From NCBI RefSeq assembly GCF_002973525.1, contig NZ_PVEN01000006.1, positions 405,485 to 469,484 of the forward strand: a stretch of 64,000 nt of DNA, in the 5' to 3' direction. Positions 53,339 through 63,868 of this stretch are shown in pieces (the first letter of the stretch is position 1; each line of letters opens with the position of its first letter). The position numbers and the translations under genes were made by a program. The DNA comes from Paraburkholderia sp. BL21I4N1 (GTDB taxonomy: Bacteria > Pseudomonadota > Gammaproteobacteria > Burkholderiales > Burkholderiaceae). The notes below the pieces were generated by a model that made no database searches, was not told where the DNA came from, and saw only the letters and a list, made by a program, of their open reading frames with translations.

Positions 53339-53980
53339 TTATTTGGCGAGGACAATGTGCGTGGCTCGCTCCGTCGCCACATGCTCGACGGTCCGATATC
53401 CCAACGCGCGAAGATCCAGGCCGCTAAAGAGCGACTCCCCCTGACCGAGCGCAACCGGACCAAGGGCGAGATGAATTTCATCCACGTAGCCGGCCTGAAC
53501 GTATTGCCTCACGGTCTCGACACCGCCGCCAATCTTGACGTCCTTTCCGCCTGCCGCTTCGCGCGCCTTTTCCAAGGCATTCTCGATACCGTCGGAAACA
53601 AAATGAAATGTCGTGCCGCCCAACATTTCAATTGACGGTCGCGGATGATGCGTGAGCACGAAGGTCGGCGCATGGTACGGCGGATTGTCACCCCACCAGC
53701 CTTTCCATTGATCGTCCGGCCATTCCCCACGAATCGGACCGAACATGTTGCGACCGAGGATGAAGGCACCGAAACCTTCCATGGCGCGTTGCGCGAATTT
53801 GTCGTCAAGGCCGGTGTCGCCGCCTTCTTTGCCCAGCATCTGACAAAAAGTCCGTGTCGGGAAAAACCATTGAAAGATTTCCTCCCCGCGCACACCAAGC
53901 GGGTGATCCAGACTTTGGGCGGTTCCCGCGCCAAAGCCGTCGAGCGAGACACTGAACCCGGCTACTCTTACCTTAGTCAT
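53339..53980 (-). CDS. dihydrofolate reductase-family protein (RibD C-terminal type)
   Basis: 213 residues. The RibD_C/DHFR-like fold is shown by VRVAGFSVSLDGFGAG at the start, GAFILGRNMF, FVLTHHPRP and KIGGGVETVRQYVQAGYVDEIHLALGPVALGQGE. Such stand-alone proteins are NADPH-dependent reductases of unknown physiological role and are not involved in folate synthesis. The next upstream gene is over 300 nt away. Confidence 0.82.
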   Translation of the reverse strand: MTKVRVAGFSVSLDGFGAGTAQSLDHPLGVRGEEIFQWFFPTRTFCQMLGKEGGDTGLDDKFAQRAMEGFGAFILGRNMFGPIRGEWPDDQWKGWWGDNPPYHAPTFVLTHHPRPSIEMLGGTTFHFVSDGIENALEKAREAAGGKDVKIGGGVETVRQYVQAGYVDEIHLALGPVALGQGESLFSGLDLRALGYRTVEHVATERATHIVLAK

Positions 53981-54308
53981 TCACCTCTCCGTTGGCGTTT
54001 AAGTCGTGTGGCTGTGAAGCCAGACGACAGTTTGGCGTTCTTCCATACGACGCGCGATGCGATGGTAAATCGACAGTGATCGACTCGGTGAAAACCCGGA
54101 TGCGGAATCTGCGCTGTCGTGTTCAGGTGAATGTGGATCGTGATAAGCGGTTTTTTGGCGATGAAATCAACGGTGGGTGTACTCGCATCGCGACAACATC
54201 AACTAACCGGCGTCCGACATGCCGAACTGGTTTGTCGACAATCGCTGCGTGAATTACCGACTTCTCCGCCCAGCAATACGACAAAGCGCGTTTGACGGCC
54301 GCTATCCA
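53981..54308. other. 328-nt gap without a recognisable gene
   Basis: I see no coding sequence, repeat or RNA signature here beyond weak AT-rich patches that may hold the promoter of the dihydrofolate-reductase-like gene. Short open frames in it have no ribosome site or recognisable motif. Confidence 0.4.
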
Positions 54309-55151
54309 TCAGAGCGCTAATCTCTGGAGAAAGGCATTAGTCACCGACTTACTCTCACTCGGTGCGCTCAGGTGTGGGCAATGTCCGACGTTGTCGACGA
54401 TGCTGAGCGTGCTGCCCGCAATTGCGTCGTGCATGTACTCGCCGACCGCGACGGGCGCGAGAAGATCGTCGTTCGATTGGACGATCAAGGTGGGCGTGGT
54501 CACGCGGGACAGGTCGGCACGGTGGTCGGCGAGAAAGGTCACTCGAGCGAAATGCCTGGCGATCTCCGGATCGGTACGACAGAAGCTGTTCGTCAGCTCA
54601 TCCGCCAGTTCCGGTTGCCCCGGGGCGCCCATGATCGCCGGTGCCATCGTGCTCGACCAGCCGAGGTAGTTATTTTCAAGCGTTTCCAGCAGCTCTTCGA
54701 TGTCGGCGCGTTCGAATCCGCCGACATAGCTTCCGTCATTGATAAATGACGGAGACGGACCGATCATGACATTCGCCGCGAAGCGCTCCGGCGACCTGAT
54801 CGCTGCCAGCATGCCGATCATCGCGCTGACCGAGTGGCCGACAAAGATGACGGGACCGGTCCCTAGTCCATCGATGATGTCCAGTACATCGTCCGCATAG
54901 CCTTGCAGCGTGTTGTACCTGGTGCGGCTGTAAGCAGCCAGATCCGACCCACCGCTGCCAACGAGATCGAACAGGACGGTACGGTAACGATCCTCGAAGC
55001 CAGGCGCGAAGAGCCGCCACATGTTCTGGTCGCAACCGAATCCATGCGCGAATAGCATGGTCGTTCCGCTTCCGCCGCGCGTATGCACGTTATTTCGCTT
55101 TTGCACGTTCATAGCTGCCGAGGATAAAAAAATAGGATCCCATTGTTCCAC
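54309..55151 (-). CDS. RsbQ-like alpha/beta hydrolase
   Basis: 280 residues from a GTG with AAGGAC upstream; an ATG at 55112 (267 residues) is closer to family starts. It resembles Bacillus RsbQ and plant DAD2/KAI2 hydrolases over its length: FAHGFGCDQNMWRLFAP, YADDVLDIIDGLG, nucleophile GHSVSAMIGML (Ser107), acid in QSNDDLLAP and base His in VGHCPHLS. In Bacillus, RsbQ supplies a signal to the RsbP phosphatase of the stress pathway. No rsbP-like PAS/PP2C gene is in this window, so its partner is unknown. Confidence 0.83.
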   Translation of the reverse strand: MEQWDPIFLSSAAMNVQKRNNVHTRGGSGTTMLFAHGFGCDQNMWRLFAPGFEDRYRTVLFDLVGSGGSDLAAYSRTRYNTLQGYADDVLDIIDGLGTGPVIFVGHSVSAMIGMLAAIRSPERFAANVMIGPSPSFINDGSYVGGFERADIEELLETLENNYLGWSSTMAPAIMGAPGQPELADELTNSFCRTDPEIARHFARVTFLADHRADLSRVTTPTLIVQSNDDLLAPVAVGEYMHDAIAGSTLSIVDNVGHCPHLSAPSESKSVTNAFLQRLAL

Positions 55152-55356
55152 ATGCGTCCTTCAGGCACCCACCATGAGCAGCTTTCAGGGTACAACATTC
55201 ACGACGAAGGCAAGGTATGCAGCGGTGCGCTAGCGGACGTCCTACACGGTCAAATTTGCCGGACCATCCGCCGAAGGTCGAGGTTAGAAGTTTTAACAGG
55301 CAAGGCGGAGATGCTGTTGCTTCACCGAAATGGGTAGCCGACAGCAGTCGATCCGA

Positions 55357-56241
55357 TCACCCGGCATAGCTGGACCTGGCCTCGACCAGATAACTGCCAA
55401 GCCGCTTCGGAGAGCGGCCGATGAGCGCTTCGAGATGGTCCGTGACGATGGAAAGATTGCCGGCCCGAACCTCCGCCTCAATAGATACCAATACAGAAAC
55501 AAACACGTCAGGGACACCCGCCGCTTTGAGCCCCGTGACGAGTTGCTGGTCGGTCACATGAACGACAGCAAGGGGCTTGCCCGTCGCCTGGCGAGCAAGC
55601 TCGGCGATCTCTTCATTCGACAGCGCCTCAGGGCCGGTGAGCGTGTAGGTCCTGCTATCGGCAATCGGTGCAGCCAGCGCTGCGGCAATCGCCTCAGCGA
55701 TCTCCTCTCGTGCGGCGTAGGACGTTCTCCCGCCTTCCGCTGCCGAATGCCACTGCCCGCTTTCCAGCGCGTTGGGGAGCGCCCTGAGGAGATTCTCCTG
55801 ATACCAGCCGTTTCGGAAAATCACATGCGGCAGACCGGTGGCCTTGATGGTCCGCTCGGTTTCCAGATGGTCCGCCGCGAAGCTTAGACGCGAGCTCTCT
55901 GGATTGGGCTGCGACGTATACGCGAGGCGTTCGACGCCCGCATCGACGGCGGCCTGGACCGCATTGCGATGCTGCTTCAGGCGTGTGTCCGCCCCATCCA
56001 GCGCATCGGTCGAGACGATAAGGACGGTTCCGGCGCCTTTGAACGCTTCGGTCAAGCCCTGCGGATCTTCAAAATCCGCCTTTCGAACCTGAATGCCGGC
56101 CGCTGCGAGGTCGGCAAGTTTCTCGGGACTGCGAGTGCCGGCGATGATGCGGCTGTGCGCCACGCCGCGCGCAAGCAGATGTTTGACGACAAGTTGACCG
56201 AGTTGACCGGCTGCACCGGTGACGAAAATCGTATGGCTCAT
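55357..56241 (-). CDS. qorB: NAD(P)H:quinone oxidoreductase type 2 (NmrA-like)
   Basis: 294 residues. The N-terminal Rossmann motif is VTGAAGQLGQLVV, followed by AGTRSPEKL and VSTDALDG, as in E. coli QorB (YtfG). These enzymes reduce quinones with NADPH. The gene faces an HxlR regulator across 105 nt, repeating the divergent ytfG/ytfH layout of E. coli and qor2/qorR of other bacteria. Direct repeats in the shared promoter support coregulation. Confidence 0.87.
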   Translation of the reverse strand: MSHTIFVTGAAGQLGQLVVKHLLARGVAHSRIIAGTRSPEKLADLAAAGIQVRKADFEDPQGLTEAFKGAGTVLIVSTDALDGADTRLKQHRNAVQAAVDAGVERLAYTSQPNPESSRLSFAADHLETERTIKATGLPHVIFRNGWYQENLLRALPNALESGQWHSAAEGGRTSYAAREEIAEAIAAALAAPIADSRTYTLTGPEALSNEEIAELARQATGKPLAVVHVTDQQLVTGLKAAGVPDVFVSVLVSIEAEVRAGNLSIVTDHLEALIGRSPKRLGSYLVEARSSYAG

Positions 56242-56251
56242 GGCTTGGCCT

Positions 56252-56283
56252 CGCTTTGAGTGTTAGTCTCGTTTTGAGAGTGT
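56252..56283. promoter_or_regulatory. direct repeats, candidate QorR-type operator
   Basis: CGCTTTGAGTGT (56252-56263) and CGTTTTGAGAGTGT (56270-56283) repeat at an 18-bp interval in the qorB/HxlR divergent promoter. HxlR dimers often bind direct or inverted repeats at this spacing, so this is a plausible operator. Confidence 0.5.
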
Positions 56284-56346
56284 CAAGATAATCAAGCTTC
56301 GGCAGGTCTTCGTAAAGAAGGCAGTTTTTGAGGAGATAGTTACCAG

Positions 56347-56766
56347 ATGGGAACCACCACCGCGTCGCCAGGCGCACTCAAAACCAGGCTGGACGAGGCC
56401 CGAGCCCAATACGGTCTTTTGACGAATTGCCCGGTGCGCGACGTCATCGATGTCATCGGAGGCCGATGGAGTTCATTGCTGATGATGGCGCTAGCGGAGC
56501 AACCACATCGATTCGGCGAACTTCGCCGGTTGGTGCCGGACATTTCGCAGCGAATGCTCACGCAGACACTTCACGAGCTACAGCGCGATGGTTACGTGCA
56601 TCGTGAGGTCTTTCCCACCAAGCCGCCCGGCGTTGAATACAGCCTGACCGACCTCGGCCGTTCGATGTTCGAGGCGTTGAACGTTCTGATTATGTGGGCT
56701 GACGCGAATCATGCCGCGGTCACGGAAGCTCGCCTCGCCTTCGATGGTGAGAAGGAATCGGCGTAG
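56347..56766 (+). CDS. HxlR-family regulator (QorR/YtfH-like)
   Basis: 139 residues. The HxlR winged helix is GGRWSSLLMMALAEQPHRFGELRRLVPDISQRMLTQTLHELQRDGYV. A cysteine (Cys28) in NCPVRDVIDVIGG sits at the position of the redox-active cysteine of QorR-type sensors. Known relatives repress quinone reductase genes and are inactivated by oxidants. Divergence from qorB supports the same role here. Confidence 0.85.
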   Translation: MGTTTASPGALKTRLDEARAQYGLLTNCPVRDVIDVIGGRWSSLLMMALAEQPHRFGELRRLVPDISQRMLTQTLHELQRDGYVHREVFPTKPPGVEYSLTDLGRSMFEALNVLIMWADANHAAVTEARLAFDGEKESA

Positions 56767-56883
56767 AAAGAGTGGAGTCGCCTTGTGTCCAATCGGCGCC
56801 GCCAAGCACCAGCGCGCCCAGATAATAAACAGCCCGGCGCGTCCAGTCGGCTATCATGCGACTCCTCTCCGAAGTAGCTTCCT

Positions 56884-58548
<1,665 letters not shown>

Positions 58549-58605
58549 GAGGGTATCGCCTGAGATACCTAGGCGAGCGGTGCATGGGGGCGAACGCGGA
58601 CGCCT

Positions 58606-59625
58606 CTACCGCCGCTCGCGATCCAATCCCACCACCCGCACCGCCGCCGCAAGATAAACCGCCGATGGCTCCCGACGGTATTCGCAAAGACACGTGTACG
58701 CCATCTTGATCACGTGATCGTCGTCCGAAGCCACGGCTAATCGTTGCACGTCACTCCAGCTCACGGCGGACTCAGACACTGCCATTGCCACGCTCGCTGG
58801 CCTACCCACGGTTACATAAGCCGCACACAACGCCACCCACAACTCGGGCAACAATCGCTCCGCCATCGCCTCCGGCAACTGCGCAAAAAGAATTCGCGCC
58901 GCGTGTGTAGCGGTCACCGTGTGGAGGATCGTGAAATTTCGCGAGCGCCAGTAAGCGGCAATCGTCGCCCGCGCCAGATCATCGAGTAAACCTGCCGAGA
59001 CTGGCGGCGCAAGGACGGCCTGCTCGAATCGCGCGTCGCTTGCAACAACCCGCAAGCGTGACGTAATCGAACTGCCCTCGACAACGCCACCACCCATTGC
59101 GTCGACGACATGTTCAAAACCCGCCTCAACACTTTCCGCGGCACGCCTTTCATCGAACTGCACGTCAACGGGCAGATGCGAAGAGACCAACGCCGCCAGG
59201 CTCGAAGCGATCTCACCGGAATGCGCCGCCTCGATGCCATACGCTAACCTGATGAGCGCATGAAAAGCCTGCGTTGCCGGTGCAAACGACACCTCGTTCA
59301 GCACGGCCACGATGACCGGAACAGATCCGACTTCTGTGATCCAGTCCAGAAACAATAGACGCAAAGCGCCGAATGCCGCGGCATTGCCCAATTGCCGGGA
59401 CCATTCTTCACGGGCAATCACCATTTCCACCGGCGGCGCACTCAGCGCGTACTCTCGCTCCCACCTATCGAAGAACGCCTGCAGTCTCTCAGTGGACGCT
59501 CCCATCTCGGCCAACGCGACAAGCGCCATCGGACAATGGTTGGTCGTGCCTCTGGCCGCGAGGTCAAATCGGGCGTTCGCATCCAGAAGCTCTTCCAGCT
59601 TGAGCCTGACAGGGTCTATCGGCAT
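58606..59625 (-). CDS. questin oxidase-like/DUF4243 protein
   Basis: 339 residues. The opening LDANARFDLAARGTTNHCPMALVALAEMGA and the later HTVTATHAARILF match the DUF4243/questin oxidase family, all-helical proteins whose best-known members are fungal Baeyer-Villiger-like oxygenases. The ATG follows GAGGGACGTGG and starts only 11 nt after the prpF stop, so it is cotranscribed with the methylcitrate genes. A role in propionate metabolism would be inference. Confidence 0.72.
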   Translation of the reverse strand: MPIDPVRLKLEELLDANARFDLAARGTTNHCPMALVALAEMGASTERLQAFFDRWEREYALSAPPVEMVIAREEWSRQLGNAAAFGALRLLFLDWITEVGSVPVIVAVLNEVSFAPATQAFHALIRLAYGIEAAHSGEIASSLAALVSSHLPVDVQFDERRAAESVEAGFEHVVDAMGGGVVEGSSITSRLRVVASDARFEQAVLAPPVSAGLLDDLARATIAAYWRSRNFTILHTVTATHAARILFAQLPEAMAERLLPELWVALCAAYVTVGRPASVAMAVSESAVSWSDVQRLAVASDDDHVIKMAYTCLCEYRREPSAVYLAAAVRVVGLDRERR

Positions 59626-59636
59626 CTCCACGTCCC

Positions 59637-60830
59637 TCAATCAATCCCCACACGCGGCACCCGCACCCACCCCTCCATCAATACCCGCGCACTACGGCTC
59701 ATGATGGCCTTGGTAACGGTCCACTCGCCACCGCTCTCCCGCGCCTCCGCCCCCACTCGCAACGCCCCCGAAGGATGCCCGAATCGCACCGCCTCGCGCT
59801 CCCCGCCACCGGCCGCGAGATTCACCAACGTCCCCGAGATCGCAGCCGCGGTGCCGATCGCCACCGCGGCCGTCCCCATCATCGCGTGATGCAGTTTGCC
59901 CATCGACATCGCCCGCACCAGCAGATCGACATCTCCCGCCGCAACGCGCTTGCCGCTGGAGGCGACGTAATCCGCCGGCTTCGCAACAAACGCGACCTTC
60001 GGCGTATGCTGCCGCGTCGCGATTTCATCGAGCTGCTGGATCAGCCCCATCCGCAAAGCACCGTGCGCACGAATCGTCTCGAACATCGCGAGTGCTTTCT
60101 CGTCGCTATTAATCGCGTCCTGCAACTCCGTGCCCTTGTACCCGATCGCTTCCGCTTCGATGAAAATTGTCGGAATGCCCGCATTGATCATGGTCGCCTT
60201 CAACGTACCGAGCCCCGGCACGTCAAGGTCGTCCACCAGATTGCCGGTCGGGAACATCGCCCCGCCGCCGCCCTCTTCTTCCGCCGCCGGGTCCATGAAT
60301 TCAAGCTGAACCTCGGCCGCCGGAAAGGTCACGCCGTCCAGTTCGAAATCGCCGGTCTCCTGCACAGCGCCATCGGTCATCGGCACATGACCAATGATCG
60401 TCTTACCGATATTGGCCTGCCAGATCCGCACGATAGCCACACCGTCACGCGGAATCCGGCTTGGATCGACGAGCCCCGCGCTAATCGCGAACGGCCCGAC
60501 CGCAGCGGAAAGATTGCCGCAATTGCCGCTCCAATCCACAAAAGCCTGATCGATGGACACCTGCCCGAACAGGTAATCGACATCGTGATCGGGCTTGCTG
60601 CTTCTGGCGATGATCACCGTCTTGCTGGTGCTCGACGTCGCGCCGCCCATACCGTCGATCTGTTTGCCATACGGATCGGGACTGCCGATCACACGCAGCA
60701 GCAACGCGTCGCGCGCGGCACCGGGTACTTGCGCCGACTCGGGCAAATCCTGCAGGCGAAAGAACACACCTTTGCTGGTGCCGCCACGCATATAGGTAGC
60801 CGGAATCTTGATCTGGGGTGAGTGGGCCAT
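59637..60830 (-). CDS. prpF: 2-methylaconitate isomerase
   Basis: 397 residues, the typical PrpF length. It opens AHSPQIKIPATYMRGGTSKGVFFRL, the family hallmark, and keeps GGATSSTSKTVII and the CGNLSAAVGPFA region with its conserved cysteine. PrpF isomerises trans-2-methylaconitate formed by AcnD so that another aconitase can hydrate it to 2-methylisocitrate in propionate degradation. The ATG at 60830 is the start of similarity. It lies 169 nt downstream of acnD. Confidence 0.92.
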   Translation of the reverse strand: MAHSPQIKIPATYMRGGTSKGVFFRLQDLPESAQVPGAARDALLLRVIGSPDPYGKQIDGMGGATSSTSKTVIIARSSKPDHDVDYLFGQVSIDQAFVDWSGNCGNLSAAVGPFAISAGLVDPSRIPRDGVAIVRIWQANIGKTIIGHVPMTDGAVQETGDFELDGVTFPAAEVQLEFMDPAAEEEGGGGAMFPTGNLVDDLDVPGLGTLKATMINAGIPTIFIEAEAIGYKGTELQDAINSDEKALAMFETIRAHGALRMGLIQQLDEIATRQHTPKVAFVAKPADYVASSGKRVAAGDVDLLVRAMSMGKLHHAMMGTAAVAIGTAAAISGTLVNLAAGGGEREAVRFGHPSGALRVGAEARESGGEWTVTKAIMSRSARVLMEGWVRVPRVGID

Positions 60831-60999
60831 GAAAGTGTCCTGATATGGGCGAGCGGTATTCGCAAACTCGGCCGCTCGCACCTGCGTTACGTTCGCCGCC
60901 AGAAGCCGCATGAAAGCAATAAAACCCCTTCAACACAGTGCCGGCGGCGCAACCAATCCAACCAATAAAACATTAAACAGAAAGGCTGGAAAAGCAGCC

Positions 61000-63597
61000 T
61001 TAAGCCGCCGCCCTCGACGATTCCAGAAAGTCCTGCGCAAAGCGTTGCAACACACCGCCCGCTTCGTAAATGGACACCTCTTCAGCGGTATCGAGGCGGC
61101 ATGTCACCGGCACATCGACACGCTCTCCGTTCCTGCGATGAATCACGAGCGTCAAATCCGCGCGCGGCTTGCGTTCGCCGATCACGTCGAAAGTCTCGGT
61201 TCCGTGGATAGCGAGCGTAAGCCGGTTCACGCCCGGCTTGAACTCCAGCGGCAACACGCCCATGCCGACCAGGTTCGTCCGGTGGATCCGTTCGAAGCCT
61301 TCCGCCACGATCGCTTCCGCGCCGGCAAGCCGCACGCCCTTGGCAGCCCAGTCGCGTGACGACCCTTGGCCATAGTCCGCCCCGGCAATCACGATCAACG
61401 GCTGCTTGCGCTCCATGTACGTTTCGATGGCTTCCCACATGCGCGTGACCTTGCCATCCGGCTCGATACGCGCTAACGAACCGGCCTTCACCTTGCCGCC
61501 CTCGACCACCATCTCGTTCTTCAGCGTCGGATTCGCGAAGGTGGCGCGCTGGGCGGTCAGGTGATCGCCGCGATGCGTCGCGTACGAATTGAAATCCTCT
61601 TCCGGCAGGCCCATTTTGGCGAGGTATTCGCCCGACGCGCTATCCAGCAGAATTGCGTTGGAAGGCGACAGGTGATCCGTCGTGATGTTGTCGCCCAGCA
61701 CGGCGAGCGGACGCATGCCCTTGAGCGTGCGCTCACCCGCCAGCGCGCCTTCCCAATACGGCGGACGTCGAATGTAAGTACTCATCTCACGCCAGTCGTA
61801 CAGCGGATTCGCCGGCTCGCCGGTATCCACGGACACCGCGAACATCGGCTCGTACACCTTGCGGAATTGCTCCGGCTTCACGCTCGACGCCACGATCGCG
61901 TCGATCTCCGCATCGGTCGGCCAGATGTCCTTCAGCGTGACAGCCTGACCTTCGGCATCGACGCCGAGCACATCTTTCTCGATGTCGAAACGGATCGTGC
62001 CCGCAATCGCATACGCCACCACCAACGGCGGCGACGCGAGAAACGCCTGCTTCGCGTACGGATGAATCCGGCCGTCGAAATTCCGGTTACCCGACAGCAC
62101 GGCCGTCGCATACAGATCGCGCTCGACCACCTCCTTCTGAATCACGGGGTCCAGCGCTCCGGACATGCCGTTGCACGACGTGCATGCATACGCGACCACG
62201 CCGAAGCCGAGTTGCTCCAGTTCCGGCAGCAAGCCGGCCTCTTCCAGATACAACGTCACCGCTTTCGAACCCGGCGCGAGCGACGTCTTCGCCCACGGCT
62301 TGCGAGTCAAGCCGCGCCGGTTCGCATTACGCGCGAGCAGGCCCGCTGCGATCATGTTGCGCGGATTGTTCGTATTCGTGCAGCTGGTGATCGCGGCGAT
62401 GATCACCGCGCCGTCCGGCATCAACCCCGGCTCGTTCTCCACCTTGCCGCTCACGCCACGCGACGCCAGTTCCGACACCGGCAAACGGCGATGCGGATTC
62501 GACGGCCCGGCCAACGTGCGAACCACCGTCGACAGATCGAACGTCAGCACGCGTTCGTACTCGGCGTGCTTCAGGCTATCGGCCCACAAGCCGGTTTCCT
62601 TCGCATATGTCTCCACCAGCGTGACGAGTTCGTCGTCGCGGCCGGTAAGCTTCAGGTACTTGATGGTCTGTTCATCGATATAGAACATCGCTGCGGTTGC
62701 GCCGAATTCGGGCGCCATATTGGCGATCGTCGCGCGGTCGCCGAGCGTCAGGCTCGCCGTACCCGCGCCATAAAATTCGAGGTACGCGCCGACCACTTTT
62801 TCCTTGCGCAGGAATTCCGTCAACGAGAGCACCACATCGGTTGCCGTGATGCCTTCGGCCGGCTTGCCCGTCAGTTCCACACCGACGATATCCGGCAGCC
62901 GCATATACGAAGCGCGCCCGAGCATCACGCTCTCCGCTTCGAGTCCGCCCACGCCGATCGCGATCACGCCGAGCGCGTCCACCATCGGCGTATGGGAATC
63001 CGTGCCGACCAGCGTATCCGGAAACGCCACGCCGTCTTTCACCTGCACCACCGGGCTCATCCGCTCGAGATTGATCTGGTGCAGGATGCCGTTGCCCGGC
63101 GGAATCACGTCGACGTTCTTGAACGCGCGCTTGGTCCAGTTGATGAAGTCGAAGCGGTCTTCGTTACGACGGTCTTCGATCGCGCGGTTCTTCGCGAACG
63201 CGTCCGGATCGAAGCCGCCGCATTCCACTGCGAGCGAATGGTCCACCACGAGCTGCGTCGGCACCACCGGGTTGACCATTGCGGGATCGCCGCCTTGCGC
63301 GGCAATCGCGTCGCGCAGGCCGGCGAGGTCGACCAGCGCGGTCTGGCCGAGAATGTCGTGACACACCACACGCGCCGGAAACCACGGAAAATCCAGCTCG
63401 CGTTTGCGTTCGATGATCTGTTTCAGCGACGCGACCAGCGTCACCGGATCGCAGCGCCGCACGAGATTTTCGGCCAGCACGCGCGAGGTGTACGGCAAGG
63501 TGTCGTAAGCGCCCGGCTGGATCGCGTCGATCGCGGCGCGCGTGTCGAAGAAGTCCAGTTGGGTGCCGGGAAGGCGTTTGCGGTTGGCAATATTCAT
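61000..63597 (-). CDS. acnD: Fe/S-dependent 2-methylcitrate dehydratase
   Basis: 865 residues, an aconitase-family enzyme. Cluster-binding cysteines are in ITSCTNTNNPRN and YACTSCNGMSG. The opening MNIANRKRLPGTQLDFFDTRAAIDAI and LPYTSRVLAENLVRRCDP match AcnD rather than AcnA. It dehydrates 2-methylcitrate to trans-2-methylaconitate, replacing PrpD when paired with PrpF. It follows prpC after 271 nt that include a terminator-like hairpin, so it may have its own promoter. Confidence 0.93.
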   Translation of the reverse strand: MNIANRKRLPGTQLDFFDTRAAIDAIQPGAYDTLPYTSRVLAENLVRRCDPVTLVASLKQIIERKRELDFPWFPARVVCHDILGQTALVDLAGLRDAIAAQGGDPAMVNPVVPTQLVVDHSLAVECGGFDPDAFAKNRAIEDRRNEDRFDFINWTKRAFKNVDVIPPGNGILHQINLERMSPVVQVKDGVAFPDTLVGTDSHTPMVDALGVIAIGVGGLEAESVMLGRASYMRLPDIVGVELTGKPAEGITATDVVLSLTEFLRKEKVVGAYLEFYGAGTASLTLGDRATIANMAPEFGATAAMFYIDEQTIKYLKLTGRDDELVTLVETYAKETGLWADSLKHAEYERVLTFDLSTVVRTLAGPSNPHRRLPVSELASRGVSGKVENEPGLMPDGAVIIAAITSCTNTNNPRNMIAAGLLARNANRRGLTRKPWAKTSLAPGSKAVTLYLEEAGLLPELEQLGFGVVAYACTSCNGMSGALDPVIQKEVVERDLYATAVLSGNRNFDGRIHPYAKQAFLASPPLVVAYAIAGTIRFDIEKDVLGVDAEGQAVTLKDIWPTDAEIDAIVASSVKPEQFRKVYEPMFAVSVDTGEPANPLYDWREMSTYIRRPPYWEGALAGERTLKGMRPLAVLGDNITTDHLSPSNAILLDSASGEYLAKMGLPEEDFNSYATHRGDHLTAQRATFANPTLKNEMVVEGGKVKAGSLARIEPDGKVTRMWEAIETYMERKQPLIVIAGADYGQGSSRDWAAKGVRLAGAEAIVAEGFERIHRTNLVGMGVLPLEFKPGVNRLTLAIHGTETFDVIGERKPRADLTLVIHRRNGERVDVPVTCRLDTAEEVSIYEAGGVLQRFAQDFLESSRAAA

Positions 63598-63773
63598 GGC
63601 GTAGGGGACGAACAGTAATGATCCGGGGACGACGGCTGGTGCCGGTCGCCATCCGCTGATCCTTTGTTAGCGGCGCCGGGCCGGCGGATCAGTCGGACAG
63701 TATGAGTAGTTTAGCTCGCTGTAGCGCGCTGGTTGGCGGTTGGCCGGGTAAACGCGTCGTGGCATGCCGCGGC

Positions 63774-63812
63774 AAAAAATGACCTTGGCTCGGGGTTCCA
63801 GCGAGCCAAGGC
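63774..63812 (-). terminator. terminator between prpC and acnD
   Basis: On the minus strand a 10-bp perfect stem (CCTTGGCTCG / CGAGCCAAGG, loop 9 nt) is followed by ATTTTTTG. It lies about 57 nt beyond the prpC stop. Confidence 0.75.
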
Positions 63813-63868
63813 CTAACTTCATTGCATCGCGCTCTAGAGACGCAATGGAGGAGAAAACGCAGGCCGTG

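Noticed and set aside
61561..63618. Very long plus-strand open frame opposite acnD
   Set aside because: It is antisense to a clear aconitase-family gene. High GC at third positions keeps opposite frames open; its product is His/Arg-rich with no recognisable motif.
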